From assembly GCF_030269925.1 (NCBI RefSeq), contig NC_085108.1, positions 7,006,001-7,070,000 on the forward strand: a DNA stretch of 64,000 nt. The letters are read 5' to 3'. The notes beneath the pieces are model-generated. The model was not told where the DNA came from. It made no database searches and saw nothing but the letters and a program-made list of their open reading frames with translations. This document shows, in pieces, positions 33,948 to 45,200 of this stretch. Made by a program: the position numbers and the translations under genes. Source of the stretch: Bombyx mori. Its lineage: Eukaryota > Arthropoda > Insecta > Lepidoptera > Bombycidae. Within the stretch, counting starts at the first letter, position 1; each line of letters begins with the position of its first letter.

Positions 33948-34109
33948 ATGTATGTCAGTCTGGTACCCATAACACAGGGGATCCTAAATTGGGACCGAAC
34001 GACAGTGCGTGATTTGTTGCTAGTTATCATATTAAACTTGTTTATGGTAGTAATGATATTAAAATTCTTATTCGAGTTTGATCCGCGCACACAGCCCAGC
34101 AGACCGTAA
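33948..34109 (+). CDS. Candidate 53-aa single-pass membrane microprotein
   Basis: An acceptor (TTTCTTTACAG, exon from 33938) is followed by an ATG with A at -3 and an open frame of 53 codons. The stop at 34107-34109 is followed 29 nt later by AATAAA (34138). The product has a short polar N-terminus (MYVSLVPITQGILNWDRTTV), one hydrophobic segment at about residues 22-43 (starting DLLLVIILNLFMVV), and a basic/proline tail ending RTQPSRP. No repeat family covers the frame. No upstream coding exon was found, so a non-coding first exon is likely. I do not recognise a family. It could also be a chance frame, but the acceptor, ATG, TM, stop and poly(A) order is more than expected by chance. Confidence 0.45.
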   Translation: MYVSLVPITQGILNWDRTTVRDLLLVIILNLFMVVMILKFLFEFDPRTQPSRP

Positions 34110-34137
34110 GCGGCGCCCGCCAAAACCTCCAAAACGA

Positions 34138-34143
34138 AATAAA
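34138..34143 (+). terminator. AATAAA signal after the microprotein frame
   Basis: AATAAA lies 29 nt after the stop codon. Confidence 0.4.
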
Positions 34144-34451
34144 ACTTCAAGATAATTATTTAAAACGTTTATTTCAATACATTTTAACGTGCGACTCGCA
34201 GTGACGGTTCGAAATATCACAAATATACATTTTTAAATCGCTCTAATTGGGCAACTTCTGTCCGTCTCATGAGTGGACATGGCAACGTTGTATTGCCACC
34301 TTGAGACGTGCGATCTGAGGCTTGCCCCACGAATACAAACAGCACGGCATCGTGGCGAAAGTCGACTGGACGCCGATACCGACCCGTGCGTGATTACTCC
34401 CAATGAGCCGCCCGATTCAAACACAAAAGATAAATTATTCCATAACTAATT

Positions 34452-34619
34452 CTTAGTGCGAGTTTTTTAACGTTTTCGATAGCGTAAAAGTTAGCTCATA
34501 TTTGTATGGAATGGGATCGTTTGCTCACGTTTGCCGCTAGGGGCGCTGTTCCAACTACATACAAAATTGGGTTAACTTTTACGCTATCGAGAACGTTAAA
34601 AAACTCGCACCAAGCACAC
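34452..34619. mobile_element. Foldback MITE FB, complete copy
   Basis: CTTAGTGCGAG ... GCCGCTAGGGGCGCTG ... CGCTATCGAGAACG ... CGCACCAAGCACAC. Confidence 0.8.
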
Positions 34620-34863
34620 GGATATATTCTCCAATTGATTTAACTATACAATGTTTCTCTAACGCTTCAAAACGAATTGAACAAATTAAAGACTAATCCC
34701 TCCTATAACACGGTTGATTGGTTCAGCGTTATAGGAAGCGCGTTGTAGGAGTAATCTCGCGTAACGCGCTTGTATGACCGCATATAACGCGTTATATACA
34801 AATATAATAGAATATAACCAATAATTTTAGAATTCAGAAAACCGGAAACGCAAATTTAATAAA

Positions 34864-35278
34864 TCTATATATTAATACGTGAAGCAAAAACTTTGTATCC
34901 CTTTTTACGAAAATTGCGCGGACGGAGGAGTATGAAATTTTCCACACTTATAGAGAATATAGAGAAGAAGTGCACAATGCTAATATTTTTTTTTAAATAA
35001 TGCATAAAAGATACATTAAATCAATAAAGAAAACATTACACACACTACATACCATGTATTTGACGCACACACGCATGCATACTATTTATTGTCAAGCTTT
35101 TGTTCTTGACGTCTGTTGTCAAATTGAGATTAAATATTGTTTGTCTTTGTTAATATTTTTTAACGTGTAGCCTTGGCGAAATTTGTGATTATAGAAGTAT
35201 AAAATACAATCATAATAGTGTACAAACTTACAATTCCAATTAATTATAGTCGAATTTCGACTACTGCGGGACCTCTAG
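34864..35278 (+). mobile_element. Non-autonomous Helitron, 415 bp, complete
   Basis: Starts TCTATATATTAATACGTG after A, ends GCGGGACCTCTAG before T, with a short palindrome (GTCGAATTTCGAC) ahead of the end. It is the reverse of the element in the NPF2 intron (1877-2292). Confidence 0.82.
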
Positions 35279-36360
35279 TTACGTTAATTTTATAACAACA
35301 AAATTGAAACGAATGTGCAAAGGTACGCGAAATTAATTATGAAATCATTATAAATTTCACAGTACAGAATTAGAATAACGTGTGAAAGCACCGTGTTATA
35401 CGAGGGATTGAAATCGCGTAATACGAAAATGCGTTATAAGAGTACCGTGTTATAAGGGCGATTACTCTATTCTAAGAAAACAGTGAAACTAGATTTATTT
35501 AAAATGTTAAAAGAAAATAATGATGTACTACGGTATGTTAATCAGTAATACTAGCCTTTCTTTGCATGATGGTGGAAATTTCCATCACATTTAATGCCGG
35601 TAAAAGGGTACACAAAACCAGTGTAGTTTAAATTTGTTGCTGCTGGCCACTTTTTACAACGCCGTAGTGTAAAACGAAACGCAGCTGTCAAAACAAAAGC
35701 TAACGTCACTGTTAATTAACAGGATTTGAACTTAACATTCCGCTGTGGACTTTTTGGCGGGAACGCGAGGAGTAAAGTTGTGTGATTTGTTTTATTTTGT
35801 TTATTTAGTGTTTCTTCAGGTTTAAATGTGTAATAACGGTGGTTTATTAACTGTTTAATATCTGTGACAGTGCACTAATGTGGGAAAATGAAACAAAGCC
35901 GCTGGACGTAACTTCTCGGGATCCTCCAAAAAGTCCACTGAAAAAATCTCAGTAAATGACCACCATTTTACTGAGATTATATTTCATCCTATATCATCTC
36001 AATTCATTTCATTTAATTTCATCCCAGTTGATTGATGTCTCAAATTAATCATCTTCACTTCATATTATCATTTTGCATAAAAGTATCCCATATTATATCA
36101 TTTCATCTCATTTCAATTCATATCATGTCATGTTTCATATTATTAATCAACTTCATTTCATTTCATAGTATCATATTTCATAAAATAAAAAAATTTGTAT
36201 AAAAGCTGTATGGTACGACACCTTTGACTTTCCATTTGGCTAAATCAAACTACTACTACTCATTCCGCTGTTTGTTGATTGTTGTGACCGGAAAAAACGG
36301 CCGAGTTTATAAATTATTTTAGGAAACCATAGAGAGGTTTATCTGCTATATAAAGTGATA

Positions 36361-39300
36361 ATGAGTGGAAATAAGGTTTGTTTCCGTGTTTCTGTTATTT
36401 TATGTACAATTTATATTAAAATACTCTGAAGAAATTTCTCAAAACTGTGACAGAAATTTACATCACTGCAGTTGCCTCACTTATAATGTATGGCGAAAAT
36501 GTTTGTACTATAAGTTTATTTTGTTTTGTTTTTCTAGAAATACTTGAAAGATGTGGACATCGAACTTTATCTGAATCGGTTAGACGATGGTTGGCTCTCG
36601 GAAGAACCTTGAAGTCCATGATTCCGAGGACGAACACCATACTGATAAGATTGTAAGAGTGTTGCAGGACGAAATTGATGATAATGATGCAGATGACGGT
36701 AGAATGAAAGTGCTAATATTGATCTTCCTCTTCTAGACCCAGAAGAAATGGAACTCTCTCACACATCATCATCCAATTTGCAATCTTCATCTTTATCAAA
36801 AATTGATTTTTCATTTGACAAAAGAAACTTGATATGGAAAAAACGCCATCTGGTGTATGACACAAATAAAATTACTTTCTTGGGGAGTTCTGCTACTCCA
36901 GAGGATTTATCAAACCTGGAAACCCTATATGAATGTTTCAACCATTTCATCACAAAAAATTTCATCAATAGTTTAGTGGAGCAGACAAATTTATATATTA
37001 TACCAAGCAATCCCGGTTCATCTACAACATATACAGAATATGATTTATATAAGTTCTTAGGCATTTTGTTATACCTCTCAGTACACAAAAGATCATACTG
37101 GTCACCTAGGTTTGATTATGACCCAATTTCTTCAACATGCCACTGACCAAATTTGAGAAAATAAAGTTATTATTACATTTTAACAACAATGAACTACACA
37201 AACCTATTCAGAATATGACAGACTATTTAAAATCCGCCCCGTAATCCAGCACTTCAATGAAAGGTTTGCTACAGTGCCAATGAATCAAAGACTAAGCGTG
37301 GATGAACAGATGTGTTCTACAAAAATAGGGCACTTTCTGAAGCTATATTTACCCAATAAGCCCCATAAATGGGGTTTTAAATTGTATGTGCTTTGCGATT
37401 TGATGGGCTATGCCCACAAATTTGAGATATATTCTGGACAAGGCTTTACAGATAAACTCCCAGATGAATCAGATCTCGGTGCAACCGGAAATGTAGTGGT
37501 ACGTTTGCTTTGGAGAGTGCAAAGAAAGATAAACCACATCATATACTTTGATAATTTTTACACCTCTTTTCCATTAGTATATTTCCTAGCTAAAGCAGGA
37601 ATTCACATCGTGGGGACTGTACATATAAACAGGATACCAAAATAAAAGTTTGCTTTGGGGAGTGCAAATAAAGATAAACCACATCATATACTTTGATAAT
37701 TTTTACACCTCTTTTCCATTAGTATATTTCCTAGCTAAAACAGGAATTCACACAGTGGGGACTGTACAACTAGACAGGATACTAAATAACAAATTACCTG
37801 AAAAAAAAATTCATGAAGAAATCAGTGCCCAGAGGTAGTTATAAAGAAAGTGTTTCTGTGCTTGATGGTATAGATATATCTGTGTAGCTTGGAAAGATAA
37901 AGTAACCTTGTTATCTACTTATGCTGGAGCATTGCCTGTGACTGAAGTCAACAGATATGACAAATCAAAAAAAGAAAATTTTTACATCACTTGCCCGTTT
38001 ATTGTCCAATAATATAATAAGCAGAGGGGGGGAGTTGACCTCATGGATAGCTTTTTGGGCAGAAATTATATTACTATGAGGCCTAAAAAATGGTACCTGC
38101 GTATTTTTTTCATTTATTTGACCTTGCCTTAATAAGCTGATTGCTCCAAAGCTTACGGATATATTTAATGAAATACTTAACACGGAAAACATCCCCGATG
38201 ATTGGACTAAATCAACAATTATATTGCTCCATAAAAAAGGCGACAAAGGAGACATAGGAAATTATAGGCCCATTAGCCTGATGTCGAATATTTACAAGGT
38301 TTTTTCAAAAATTATACTTTCTAGAATTACAAATACCCTTGAAGAAAATCAGCCCAAAGAACAAGCTGGATTCCGTAGACATTTTTCAACTATAGATCAC
38401 ATTCACGCTTTGAGACAGATACTACAAAAATTTAAAGAATATAACAAAACTTACTACCTGGGGTTCATTGACTTTAACAAAGCATTCGACACATTAGAAC
38501 ACAGTTTTATTTGGAACGCACTTGAAGCACAAGGCGTCGAAACAAAATACATTAAAATACTTAAAAATATCTACACATAAAGCACTGCTCGAGTGAAGCT
38601 AGAATCGACAGGAGACGAATTCCCTATTAAAAAAGGTGTACGCCAAGGAGACCCTATATCACCAAAATTATTTTCAGCCGTTCTTGAAATGATATTTAGG
38701 AACCTAAAATGGACAAAGGGACTAAATATAAATGGTGAAAATCTAAGTCATCTTCGCTTTGCAGACGACATTATTTTGTTTTCGGATTGCCCAAAAACTC
38801 TGGAAAGCATGTTGCAACAGCTATCGAATGAAAGTATTAAAGCAGGCCTGTCAATGAACTTAACAAAAACTAAAATAATGTCAAATTCTACAAATATAGA
38901 AATAAAAATAAATGACGAGGTAATAGAATATGTACAAGTATATATATATCTTGGACAACTTATATCTCAAGAAGACTGCATGCAAAAGGAAATAGAAAGA
39001 AGAATTGCGAATACCTGGAAACGGTTCTGGTCGCTAAGCGAAGTAATGAAAAATAAAGACATGCCTATAAAACAAAAGAGAAAAGTATTTAATATGTGTA
39101 TTCTTCCATGCTTACTGTACGGGTGTCAAACTTGGGCGTTGACAGAAGAACTATCAAACAAATTAAAAATTTGTCAAAACGGAATAGAGGGAAGTACAAT
39201 AGGCGTAAAAAGAAAAGACCGAATAAAACTAAAAGACATAAAGAGCAAGACAAACTTTAAGAACGCATACACAACTTACAAACAGCTAAAATGGCGATGG

Positions 39301-39985
39301 TCTGGACATATGATCAGAGAGAAAAAGGAGAAATGGACCAGTTTAATAACTGAATGGTATCCACGAGATGGTAAAAGGAATAGAGGTAGACAGACTAAAA
39401 GATGGGAGGACGACATTATAAAAATAGCTGGTACTACATGGACGCGTGCAGCAAAGGACAGGACACAGTGGAAATCTTTAGAGGAGGCCTTTGTCGAAGG
39501 ACAAGCTGCGATACCACAACCACCGTTTGCCGATATTTAATTTAATTCCATAAGGAACTTAGTATTTAAGTTTTGGCATGTTTAAGTAATTTGATATAGT
39601 TTGTAAAAATAAGAACAGCAATAAAGGCTTTTTTATTTATTTTATTTTTTATTTTTATTTATTTTATTTTATTTTAATAAGCTTTTGGATTGTCTATAAA
39701 AAAATGCTCAGGAAAGGGTTGAATCTCAAAAGTCTTCTTACAATGCGTCAATTTAGAAATGAATTGGCTTTTGTCATATGCAACAAGGGAACCACTAAAG
39801 ATGTTAAAAGGGCGCGTCCCAGTAGCAGCATCCTTGAAGAATTGCTGACAAAAAAAAGAAAAGATTCTCCTGCCCCTCCGCCACTGAAAGATCTAAGGAA
39901 AGATAGTCTTGAGCATTGGCTAACAGTCAGTGGGTCACTTAGGTGCAAATACCCCAAATGTAAAGGATGTACCACAATATAATGC
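36361..39985 (+). pseudogene. piggyBac transposase pseudogene, interrupted by a LINE
   Basis: Pieces in order: a possible first exon MSGNK (36361-36375) spliced to KYLKDVDIELYLNRLDD (from 36538); 36748-37140 (DDE_Tnp_1_7-type N-terminal domain with [16 protein letters not shown]); 37274-37790 (catalytic core with RLSVDEQM, KPHKWGFKLYVLCD and YFDNFYTSFPLVYFLA); up to about 38128; then 39684-39985, including the C-terminal Cys region RCKYPKCKGC. It is broken by frameshifts, an internal ~145-bp tandem duplication, a LINE insertion and a stop within the Cys domain. It cannot encode active transposase as it stands. Confidence 0.85.
38139..39673 (+). mobile_element. 5'-truncated LINE (RTE-like endonuclease-RT type) inside piggyBac
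   Basis: It is flanked by TTAATAAGCT at 38129-38138 and 39674-39683, a 10-bp target duplication. It encodes RT motifs including GFIDFNKAFDTLEH, GVRQGDPISPKLFS and the catalytic LRFADDIILFS, followed by the C-terminal region ending at TAA 39538-39540. One in-frame stop (38578-38580) separates two otherwise contiguous frames. The 3' end is a TTTTATTT-rich tail. Upstream RT and endonuclease portions are missing, as in target-primed reverse transcription. Confidence 0.88.
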
Positions 39986-40554
39986 GAGAAATGCAAAGTT
40001 GACTTGTGTCTTAATAAAAATAATAATTACTTTTTAAATTATGTATCATCAAGAATAAAGAATGTACAAATATATTCTTTTTTTTTATTTAGTACTGAGC
40101 TAAACATGTGGCATTGCATAATGATGTAAATTTCCATCATATTATTATTTACTATTTTCACATTATATATTTACTCTAGAATTTTTTAGATCATTTTTCC
40201 CTTAATATAGAGCAATTACAACAGCCTGATTTATTTTACAAAAAAAAAACATGCAAAGAAGGGCTAGGTCGGATCTAATGAAGTTATAATATCCATCAAC
40301 CCTTAACGCGTGTGCAAAATGTCAAGTTAATCTGACAACAGGTAGTATAAATATTAGTTCCATTTTTCCAACTGGAAAAGCGAAGGTATCACACTATGCA
40401 GCCTAATATTTTGTATAATCTGTTTAAAATGATATGGAGTGAAATGAAAAAAGTTGGATTTATTTGAGAATATAATCCATTGGGATGAAATTAAATGGAA
40501 CGAGATTTGATGGGATGAAATATTGTCTCGGTAAAAAGCCGGTTATTTATAGAC

Positions 40555-40672
40555 TTGTAGGCAGCAGCTTGGCTTTGTACCCTGGCATTGCTTACGTCCA
40601 TTGGCGACGGTTACCACTAACCATCAGGTGGGCCGGATGCTCGTCTGCCTACAAGAGCAATAAAAAAGACTA
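40555..40672 (+). mobile_element. Retroposon family R2 copy
   Basis: GTAGGCAGCAGCTTGGCTTT through GCTCGTCTGCCTACAAGAGC and an A-rich tail; nested in the right flank of the piggyBac-like element. Confidence 0.7.
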
Positions 40673-40899
40673 GTGGACTTTATGGAAGAGTCCGAAAGGC
40701 ACATCCGGCGACTTTGTTTCATTTTCCTACATTTGTAGGACTAAACAGAGACTAAACAGTTATTATGCCACTGTTGTTACATAATGTTAAACTTTAAAAA
40801 TCGACAAAGTAAAACAATTCACACGCGATTTCGCTCCTAGAGTTCCCGCCGAAAAATCAAAATCGGACATCTTGAATGTCAAAATGACATTGAGCGATT

Positions 40900-41245
40900 A
40901 CATAGAGTATGTAGTAGTTATATTTTTTAAATGGAAAGGCAAAGGTATTATACCATGCAGCCTAATGTTTTATTCATTTTTTTATGAAAAAATGAAATGA
41001 CGTTGATTAATTTCATACAATAATCAATTGGCATTAAATTAAATGAGATGATGTGGGATGAAATGTAATCTCAGTAAAATGGTGGTTATTTACAGAGCCT
41101 TTCAGTGGACTTTTTAGGGGATCCCGAGGAGCTACGTCCAGTGGCTTTGTTTCATTTTGAACGATTATATAGGTATACATGAACATATACTTTTTTTTCT
41201 AAGATATTATGGCCTGTTAACGAGTCTTTTAAGCCTATAGATATA
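40900..41245. mobile_element. Family PB fragment
   Basis: GAAAGGCAAAGGTATTATAC, AATCTCAGTAAAATGGTGG, GGACTTTTTAGGGGATCCCG and ATTATGGCCTGTTAACGAG. It lies just beyond the piggyBac-like element. Confidence 0.55.
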
Positions 41246-41574
41246 TATACATTTCGCCGGAGTCCGACCGACGTGTAAGCACTGTGCTAGGGACCACAAG
41301 CCTGGAGTTGATCAATTGTCGAATAAACTATTGTTTTTAGGATACACTGTTTCTTTCTCGATACGTAAGCTGGGCACATATCGACGCTTGAAAGGTAAAC
41401 GTGACTAAGCGACAATAACAGCTTTGTACATAAATGATAGGCAATAACCGTATTCGATGGGCAAAAAAAAATATATTTCTAGGTCTATTAAAATCATTTC
41501 AATCCTACAGCTAGATTCTTTAAAATAGAATTTTTTTCAGGTATTTTTTTTTTATTTTTTTTTATTGCCCTTGT

Positions 41575-41641
41575 GCCTCCGTCCGCGCAATTTTCGTAAA
41601 CAGGGATACAAAGTTTTTGCTTCACGTATTAATATATAGAT
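41575..41641 (-). mobile_element. Truncated Helitron terminus
   Basis: CTCCGTCCGCGCAATTTTCG ... GCTTCACGTATTAATATATAGA matches the 5' end of the 415-bp Helitron. Confidence 0.7.
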
Positions 41642-41923
41642 GACTAACGTTCACTAAGCAATCAGATTCCGTTATCGACGGATACCGGGAAATGACAATT
41701 AAAAATAAAAGCAATTACAAAATAAATTTGTAAATATATTCATAAAATGCAAACGAATAACTTTGTGTACATCATACAACAGTTTCCTTTCCCTAACTCC
41801 AGATTCAAAAACGCGTTCAAATGTAAATGCTTTAGGGGCACAGCTCGCTGGCGTTGCGGACCGTGGACCACACCACACTAATTTTAATGTTAAGATCAGT
41901 ACGATGTTTCCCGTTTGACCATT

Positions 41924-41929
41924 TTTATT
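41924..41929 (-). terminator. Possible AATAAA signal of the zinc-finger gene
   Basis: The minus-strand AATAAA lies about 330 bp past the stop, beyond a Bm1 SINE (41934-42160) that would then be in the 3' UTR. Weak evidence. Confidence 0.3.
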
Positions 41930-41933
41930 TCCG

Positions 41934-42160
41934 AAGGTGGTAGGACCTCTTGCGAGTCCGCGCGGGTAGGTACCACCGCCCTGCCCATTTTTGCCGTGAA
42001 GCAGTAATGCGTTTCGGTTGGAAGGGTGGGGCAGCCGTTGAACTATACTGAGACCTTAGAACTTATATCTCAAGGCGGGTGGCGCGTTTACGTTGTAGAT
42101 GTCTATGGGCTCCGGTAACCACTTAACACCAGATGGGCTGTGAGCTCGTCCACCCATATA
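41934..42160 (+). mobile_element. Bm1 SINE in the 3' region of the zinc-finger gene
   Basis: GGTGGTAGGACCTCTTGCGA to TGAGCTCGTCCACCCATAT; antisense to the gene. Confidence 0.8.
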
Positions 42161-42254
42161 ATGGATAATAGGGTCATCGGAGGCAGGGTTACATGTTGTC
42201 GGTAGACCTCGCGGCGTCGTGCAGCGGTCCGCGGGCTCCTGGCGCGCGTCTCTA

Positions 42255-45200
42255 TCAGCACGTGTTGACTCCGTGCTCGTCCTCGATGTGCCGCCTGAAG
42301 TCGTGTCTCGAGCTGGACTCGAACCCGCACGCGCCGCACACCAGCACGTCGGCCGCCTCCACCTCTTCAGTGTTCAAGCGTATCGTCTCTGTGTACGTAC
42401 AACGGTCTCTTACAATGCGCGCAATGGAAGACAAACTGAGGACGGGGCTAGTCACGGGGTCAATGACCTCACGGTGCTATACATTGCGGGGCAACTGTCA
42501 TCACTTTAGATTTTTTATTTTTATGGCTGATGTTAAGTGGTTACTGGAGCCCATAGACATCTACAACGCAAATACTACACAACCCACTTCGAGACACGAG
42601 TTTTGAACTCTCAGTTTTAACAGTAAATATAATGCGTGCATCGGGGTCAATGACCTCACGGTGCTGTACATTGCGGGGAGCGGTCATCACTTTAGATTTG
42701 TTTTTTTTTTTAAATATTTTTTTTTGTGGCGTAGACGAGTGGACGATCTCGCGGCCCAACTGGTGTTAAGTTGTTAACCGGAGTTCACAGACATCTACAA
42801 CGTAAATGCCGCCACCCACTTCGAGATATGAGTTCTATGGTCTCAGTATAGTTACAACGGCTGCCCCGCCTTTCGAACCGAAACGCATTACTGCTTCACG
42901 GCAGAAATAGGCAGAATTGTACCTATCTGTGCGGCCTTAGATCCTACCGTCAGTAGATCGAGACTTCAGTTCGGAATAAAAAAATTTAAGGGATTGTATG
43001 ACCTGGTAACTAAGATCTTTAAGTCATGTCTGATTTTAATTTATATTCATATTTTTATGAAAAATGATATTATGGAGTGAAATAAAATGAAGATGATTAA
43101 TTTGAGACATTAATCAACTGGGATGAAATTAAATGAGATGATACGGGATGAAATATAATCTCAGTAAAATGGTGGTCATTTACTAAGATTTTTTCAGTAG
43201 ACTTTTTGTAGGATCCCGAGAAGTTACGTCCAGCGGCTTTGTTTAATTTTCCCACATTTGTGCACTTTCACAGATATTAAACATTTAATAAAACACCGTT
43301 ATTACACATTTAAACCTGAAGAAACACTAAATAGACAAAATAAAACAAATCACACAACTTCACTCCTCGCGTTCCCGCCAAAAAGTCCAGTTCAGAATAA
43401 CAATGGAAAAAATAAAACTACCCTACGAACGTAACACACAACTGATTTATATTTACCCGGGGCGGTCGTGCAGTGCGCTTCCTGCACGTGCTTCGCGAGC
43501 TGAAACAAAGACACGTAGGTCTTTGAAGGGTTCGTAACTCCATTTTTGTTTAATAGCCTATGAGGTTAATCCAGCTACGCGCGGACGGGTGGGTGAGCTC
43601 ACGGGCTCAATCTGAGAGAGCTCGCAAACACTAGCCCTATCAAGAGCAGTGCTTTGCAGAATCTACTATCGAATCAAAAACGCGATCCGCTGAGAAGATC
43701 CGGCGAGAAACTTATTTATTTATTTATGTACACACAAAAAGAAGACATAGTACAGACAAAGTAATAGGAAAATTATGTACAAAGGCACTGCTTATTTCTT
43801 TAAGAAATCTCTTCCAGCAGACCTGCGAGAGGATTATGAGAATGATAATTAAAAGTGATGAGTGTGTGTAGAACAGCTAAAATAACAAATACAATATGAG
43901 AATCATGGTAATGCACATACACATAGAAAATATTGTTAAACTTGAAACTTAGTGGGCTGTGCTTTTTGTGTACCCATTTTTTTGAAATAGATAACGGGCG
44001 AGCAATGTACTGCGCGCACTTGTGTCCCGGTCACCGTCCTCGCCGAATCCGGGTACGGCGGGTAAATTAACCCATAGACACAGCCCACTGAGTTTCTCGC
44101 CGGATCTTCTCAGTGGGTCGCGTTTCCGATCCCATGGTAGATTCTGTGAAGCACTGTTCTTGCTAGGGCCAGTATTAGCAACACCTCTGGTTTGAGCCCC
44201 GAGAGCTCACCTACACGCTAGGGCAACGCTGATATAGCCTCTTAAGGCTATCAGCACAGGTAGGGGAAAAGAAAAAAAATGGTGCGCATGCAACTTGGTG
44301 CACGTGAATGAAGTGAAACTTCTTTTTCGATTTGTAGTACTGTGGTTTTCTTCCCTTTTCATCCTTAAATCAGATTTCTCTTGTAATAGGGAATGGTGTG
44401 TATAAGGGATGCGACATCTTCAACATTTATATTGTATATATTTTAAATTATAGATTGTAAAATAAATAAATTAATATATTTTTTTAAATACTTCATTAAT
44501 TTATTGGATGCTACTCGTTGCCAACGCTCGCTCTGTCTCTTTTTATCCTCCCCAGGAGCATTAAAAGTTTAACGCAACCTTGTCGGAAGTCACATTAGAA
44601 GTTTCACTTCGAATAAATATTAGTTTAAAAAAAACTAAAAAAATATGCTTTTGAAGAAAATCCCACTAAAAAATAGAAACGCTTTTTTTTTACAATAAAA
44701 TAATTTATTCTTACACTATTTTCAATTCAAATTTATTAAAATTTATTTTCTATTTTTTTAGTTACATTTTCTATAAAAGCGTATTTTTTGTTAGTTTTTT
44801 TAAACTATTATTTATTTTTAATTTTTTAGCTGAATTTCAATTTTTTTATTAAAATATGTATTCAATTGTCATTGATCCTTAATAAGTATGCTAAATTTCG
44901 AGTTAATCCGACGTTTTGAAGGGGGTCAAAATCATGTTCAAAGATTCCGTTACATACATACGTCTGAAGCTAATAAAAGCGTATTAATAATACGACTTTT
45001 GCGCGGTGACAAATACGCTTGACTCGCCGCTCTCTGCCCTCAGCCGCTGCTCTCTGTCCCCTAGCTCACAAGTGCTAATGCTAACAAAAGCGTATCAAAA
45101 AATGAGGGTACCTGCGTGTGCGTGTCGGCCAGCAGCGGACAGCGCGCGCACTGCAGCGTGACGGCGGCGCCGCGCCCCCCGCCCCGCGCCCGCGCCGCGC

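Larger units (their letters stand above)
35745..40862 (+). mobile_element. piggyBac-like element with long inverted flanks, degenerate
   Basis: A transposase pseudogene (36361-39985) is flanked by about 500-bp family-PB sequences in inverted orientation. The left (35745-36260) begins GGACTTTTTGGCGGGAACGC and the right (40385-40860) ends AGTTCCCGCCGAAAAATC. Short PB copies elsewhere in the window look like its non-autonomous derivatives. An R2 retroposon (40555-40672) sits in the right flank. The expected TTAA target duplication was not confirmed. Confidence 0.6.

Noticed and set aside
42193..42606. Plus-strand frames of 96 and 137 codons
   Set aside because: Antisense of the last zinc-finger exon and neighbouring SINE sequence.
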